A stretch of DNA of 64,000 nucleotides from Cristatella mucedo (Eukaryota > Bryozoa > Phylactolaemata > Cristatellidae), in NCBI GenBank assembly GCA_009760855.2, contig WPIO01000133.1:710001-774000 (forward strand), in the 5' to 3' direction. Position numbers and translations under genes: made by a program. Under the pieces are notes generated by a model, which was not told the DNA's origin, ran no database searches, and was given only the letters and a program-made list of their open reading frames with translations. Positions 49,510 to 64,000 of the stretch are shown here, piece after piece (the stretch's first letter is position 1; each line of letters begins with the position of its first letter).

Positions 49510-50810
49510 AAAACAGGACCTGCTTAGCATAAGGTGCGATGTCGCCATTAGTCGATATCTACCGACGGGCCTTCTACGGCCAGTCAGTGAGAACCTTCCT
49601 GCACCCTGCATTCGCCCTATCAACAGCTCGGCTATCAAACCCACGACCTGAAAAGCATTGAATAGCACTCGTTGCGATAGTAGCTCACTGGCCGTGCCTC
49701 AGCATGTTGTGGCACGTCGACCGGCGGCCATTACTAATCCAATTCAAATTCGAAGGGCCCGCATCTGCCGGGTCGGCTACACGCTGACTGCAATACGAGC
49801 CACTTCATCAGCGTCGCGAAGTTGTTGGACGGCCTCTTAAATTCCGCCTACTAAATGTCCTCTCGATAAAAACCAAGGGGTTCCTCATCCGTGATCAGGT
49901 GGTCCAGGAGAACCTAGATGCATTTCTGCTTACCGAAACTTGGATGATGCCTTGTTCCTGTAGCTGTATATCTGAGACCACCCCCACCCGGGTTCTCATT
50001 CATCAGTCCATGCGTTCTGACAAGGTTGGTGGCAGGTTGCAATTGTTGTTCGTGAATCTTTTTACTATAGGATATGGAGTTTTTCGCAAGGGCCATCGTT
50101 TGAATCAGTTGCAATCAGGTCCTCATCAAAGTCAATGCCTCTCACTGTTGTGATATATCGACCTCCTTCTGGCTGTCTAAACTTGTTTTTAAAGTAGTTT
50201 TTGGAGTTCCCGCTAAAATATTTGTGTGACAAGCCATTACTGATTGCTGGAGACTTCAATATTCACATTGAGAACCCTATCAGCAGCCAGGTCCACTCAG
50301 TTCTTAACTGTCTGGAGAATTTTGGTTTGGTCCAGCACGTTAGTCATACCACCCACGTCGGTGGCCATATTCTAGATCTCATGATCAATCACTAAGGATA
50401 TCTTACCCACTGACCCTCTCTGATCATTGTTCTGTCTCGTTTACGGTTCCTGCTCCTTTTGTATGTGCAGGGTAATGTTGAACTTTTCCAGCAACGTAAC
50501 TTAAAAAGCATTGACATAGACAAGTTTTTGAAATCTGTTTGTGATGCAGGTCTTCTTGATCTGCACCCAGACTCGACTGACAGCCTCGATACCCTTGCTG
50601 ATGCAGTGAACATAACACTTAGGAGTGCTCTTGACAAGCATGCTCCCGTTCATTCTATCCGTGTGCAGAGTCGTGGAGATTCATTTCAATTTACAGAAAA
50701 AACTTCAAAGGATGCGCCGTGTTAAGCGCAGGCTTGAACGTCATTTCCAGAAATCGAGGTCTGATGCAGATCTAGTCAATTTCAAAGACTTCCTTTGAGT
50801 TTACCCCGCG
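49510..50810 (+). mobile_element. LINE-C 5' half (endonuclease), degenerate
   Basis: 49515-49745 is the 5' region shared with 8160-8440. From about 49830 the + strand reads an APE endonuclease with frameshifts: NVLSIKTKG, DAFLLTETWMMP, then KPLLIAGDFNIHIENP, HVSHTTHVGGHILDL. The linker reads LDKHAPVHSIRVQS and RRVKRRLERHFQKSRSDADL. No RT follows, and the sequence loses similarity after about 50810. The endonuclease is diverged from that of LINE-A. Confidence 0.8.
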
Positions 50811-51365
50811 AAGCTTAAAAAGCCAGGGCTTTTTTTCGCTCGAAAACTGAATTCACTTTTTTTCACTCGAAAACTCAATGCACCGGGACCGTGGACCTTT
50901 CACCTTATAGTGACTGTACCAGAGCTGGCATCTGCACAATCACAGGCTCATTTGTTGACTCATTATAAATTCGTGCTGCTGATACCTTGAAGGAGGCAGA
51001 CTAGATTTCTAGCTACCCAGTGACCGAAAATGTCGTTTTTGGCTGCTAATTTTACAAGCATGTGCATGTGGTGACAAAGGAGACAGAGAACCGTAGACTG
51101 TGAGGGACAAATATGTGCAGAGGGAGACAGAGAGATACATGGAGATATAGACTGAAAGAAACAGAGGCAGCAGATATCTGTACTAATACAAGCGAGAAAG
51201 TTTGTCCTTCCCTTCTGTCAAGTTGCAAGATGGTGTACTTCTGTCAAACTGCAAGATGTCGATTTCCTTCAAGCAGGAAGATGGCTCATTGGTGTCTTCC
51301 GTGATGGAACTACTATGACTCAACCGAGTCTACAGGCAGTGGGCTGCTCGTAGAATGAGTGAGTG

Positions 51366-51905
<540 letters not shown>

Positions 51906-52710
51906 GATTTTATGTCACTGTGGCGGTGGTATCTTAACGGTGGCCTCTGAGAAACTCGCGGCCCCTGTGTTGGCGGTACATAACAATGATGCAAGCATGG
52001 CTCTCCGACCGCCTCAAGGCCGTCTTGCTCGATGCAAGTTTTTTTTTTAAATCAGCTGACTTTAGCCAAGTGCCTTCTCTGGAGGTTAATCGGTGGCTCG
52101 GCTTGGGGTGAAAGAGGTAGCTGAGGCTGGTTGGCCTGAGCGAGCATCATGCGAGCCTCGAAGGTTGCCTAGCAGCTGCAGCAGTCACGCATGCTTACTT
52201 TCCTTTCCGCCATTGGCCTCGACCTCGGCCCCTTTGACGACTGGCGCCACACCGCATCACTCGTTCGCTGCCGCCCCACGGAACCCGATGGTGCAAACAC
52301 AATGCTGGCAAGTGAGGCCACCTCCTCTCAGCTTTCTCACCCCTTACATTTCGCAAAGGAATGATGCCTCGTTTTGACTAGGAAGCACAGCGTGGCCATC
52401 ATCGGATGCATAAGGGATGCAGCTTAGCTTCTTTTTTTTTATAATTCATTGCCTTTCACCGTGCCTGCTGGTGGTTCCAACCTGGCGTTGCCGTCACGTC
52501 GTGGTCCACGGCGGCCACGTGGCGCACGTGCACGCACGTGTCCACGATTGCTCGGAGCGCGCGACTTCAACTGGGCGAGCTCGCGCGCGTCACGCATGTC
52601 GCGCTCCGTCTTCCTGTCGAACGTCGTTGCCCTCGTCTTTGCAGCCGCTCGGCATCGGTGCTTTTCGTCTGCTGTTGCCGCCTCTGCTGCCCACAGCAGC
52701 CGGCCCGAGG

Positions 52711-62553
<9,843 letters not shown>

Positions 62554-62618
62554 GTACGTATGAGTGACATGCCGGGCGTTGCCGGAAGTGCTTGCTGCAA
62601 GACTTGAGGCTGGTCTTG

Positions 62619-62620
62619 GG

Positions 62621-62663
<43 letters not shown>

Positions 62664-62665
62664 GT

Positions 62666-62761
<96 letters not shown>
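62619..62761. repeat. (GA)n microsatellite in TAOK intron 5
   Basis: GA units with AAAG interruptions in the first half, 66 nt after the exon 5 donor. Confidence 0.97.
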
Positions 62762-62762
<1 letters not shown>

Positions 62763-62979
62763 CAGGAGCTGGCAATTAGCAAGCAGCCTGTCTATTACGT
62801 TTTGATGCTGATTGAGCTTGCCAGTCACTCAGGAGCAGTCACCCTGGGCGGTAATTAAAGGAACTCAATTGCAACAATCAATTGCAACAGCTAAAACTGC
62901 TTTTCAAAATGCAGCATGTCGGCAACTAAAGGGCTGGATCTGGTCGCCGGCAGGAGTGCTGCCGAGGAATGCTGCGATG

Positions 62980-63665
62980 ATAATAATAATGATACATTTT
63001 TGTATAATGCCCTCAGAGAATCCGATCTCTTTCTAGGCACTTTAAATTTGCTGCAAAGGAAGCATGATCGAATGGTTAGTGGTATCATGCTCAGTGACGA
63101 CAAGCATAACATAGAGGTGACATGCACAGGGTCAGTATGCAAATATAGTTAGTGGCTGCATGCATGTGTCAGCACGCACGAGCACACAAAGGACGAATCA
63201 TATGGACCTACTAAATGCTGTGATAAATAGATGCGATTTTGGTTTCTTTTTTAAATGTCATGTCAGGGGATGTCGTGACACCAGTCGAAAGTGAGTTCCA
63301 GGCTTTTGGAGCATTCGAACTAAAGGCAAGGTCTCCAAAGGGTTGGAAGTTTGTACGATCTATAACTAAACGATTTGAGTCAGAAAGCCGGTGGAACCAT
63401 GTATTGCCTGGTATGGGGAGTAGATCTGATAGGCAGGCTGGAGCTAAAGAGTGAAGGGGACCTAAAGGTGAGTGACAGAACTTTGAAGTCGATGCGTTGC
63501 TTGACTGGGAGCCAGCACAGCTTGGTGAGATGTGGCAACTGCCGCGCTCACGACAGACAAGCCTAGCTCCAGAGTTTTGCACTAGCTGTTAGCGCCTGAT
63601 TGCACAGGCCGGTAGACCAGCAAGAAGCGAGTTACGGGAGTCGAGACATGATGTCACAAATGCAT
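62980..63665 (-). mobile_element. LINE-A 3' part in TAOK intron 5
   Basis: (AAT/GAT)n and the reverse-complement tail at 62980-63055 are followed by the 3' UTR and diverged terminal coding sequence (NSGARLVCRERGSCHI, SDLLPIPGN) up to about 63665. Confidence 0.8.
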
Positions 63666-63884
63666 AGAAGCTGTTGCTGCTGCCGTTTCTGGCCCAATGA
63701 GCAGAGGAAGTGAGATTGCTGCGTTGGCTGCCACTCTATGATGCCGACTTCGATTCGGGCTTTCACGCACAACTCGCAGGCCTCGACCTGTCCGTGGGGG
63801 GGTTGGTGGCTCGGCTTATGACCTTGTTAAGATCGGTTTGCGCCTGCCCTCCGATGCTTCATGCTAAGCCTGTCTCATCTGTGA

Positions 63885-64000
63885 GCCGTGCTGGAACACT
63901 AGGTAAGGTGGTTGTTTTTCACGACCTCAGTCCCGAGGCCGTGGGTTCCAATCCTGTGGTTGGCGATCGTTTATTGCTGCTGCAAGCGGCGGTTGTGATA
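63885..64000 (+). mobile_element. SINE-1 copy cut by the window end
   Basis: The 5' head GAGCCGTGCTGGAACACTAG, the palindromic box and GGGTTCCAATCC are present. The body is cut at position 64000. Confidence 0.85.

Larger units (their letters stand above)
47708..49510 (-). mobile_element. Old LINE-A copy, split by a SINE-1 and a younger LINE-A
   Basis: The diverged minus-strand copy is seen in three pieces: 47708-48098 (tail and 3' UTR), 48286-48635 (terminal coding part), and 49366-49510 (more upstream coding part). The break from GCTGATAT near 48626 to TGGTCGTTTTGTG at 49368 matches continuous sequence at 2420-2430, showing that 48636-49366 is an insertion. The 48098-48286 gap holds a SINE-1. 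Confidence 0.75.

Overview
The window looks like repeat-rich nuclear DNA from an invertebrate metazoan. The evidence is one multi-exon animal-type gene with consensus GT-AG introns, abundant non-LTR retrotransposon (LINE) fragments, tRNA-like SINEs, and very long dinucleotide microsatellites. The phylum cannot be fixed from the sequence alone. No prokaryotic operon, CRISPR array, rRNA or intact tRNA gene was recognised.

The only host gene I can support is on the + strand at the right end: the first five coding exons (52711-62553) of a TAO-family (thousand-and-one amino acid) STE20-type kinase. Joined, they read 289 residues without a gap, covering the short N-terminus and essentially the whole kinase domain. 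The long C-terminal part lies beyond the window. The start ATG sits 14 nt after a good splice acceptor, so an upstream 5' UTR exon is likely. A CpG-rich block at about 19.56-22.2 kb is a candidate promoter region, but that link is inference. The activation segment starts with DLG instead of DFG, and an in-frame second acceptor 9 nt downstream would remove that Asp.

Nearly everything else is repeats. LINE-A, the dominant element, is seen as one long but broken copy (1620-4480), several truncated copies, and many 3' ends sharing a tail that ends in (ATT)n. LINE-B (44747-45125) and LINE-C (49510-50810) are other lineages. SINE-1 has a tRNA-like head and its own tail. SINE-2 has a tRNA-like head joined to a tail resembling the LINE-A 3' end, which suggests it borrows LINE-A machinery. 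A further unclassified family, here called R, has seven copies. A 495-bp MITE-like DNA element lies at 23469-23963.

Region by region: 0-19 kb holds LINE-A, SINE and R copies with (TG)n/(TA)n arrays; 19.5-22.2 kb is the CpG-rich block; 22-35 kb holds long (GA)n/(CT)n arrays, a 13-bp minisatellite and a G-run tandem repeat; 35-46 kb holds trinucleotide and purine-rich arrays, including a 159-bp higher-order repeat; 46-51 kb is a nested LINE/SINE cluster; 52.4-64 kb is the kinase gene, with (GA)n, (CT)n, (TG)n and LINE-A copies in its introns. Long open frames inside the microsatellites and CpG block are composition artefacts. Several perfect or near-perfect 12-22 bp hairpins are unexplained by these annotations.
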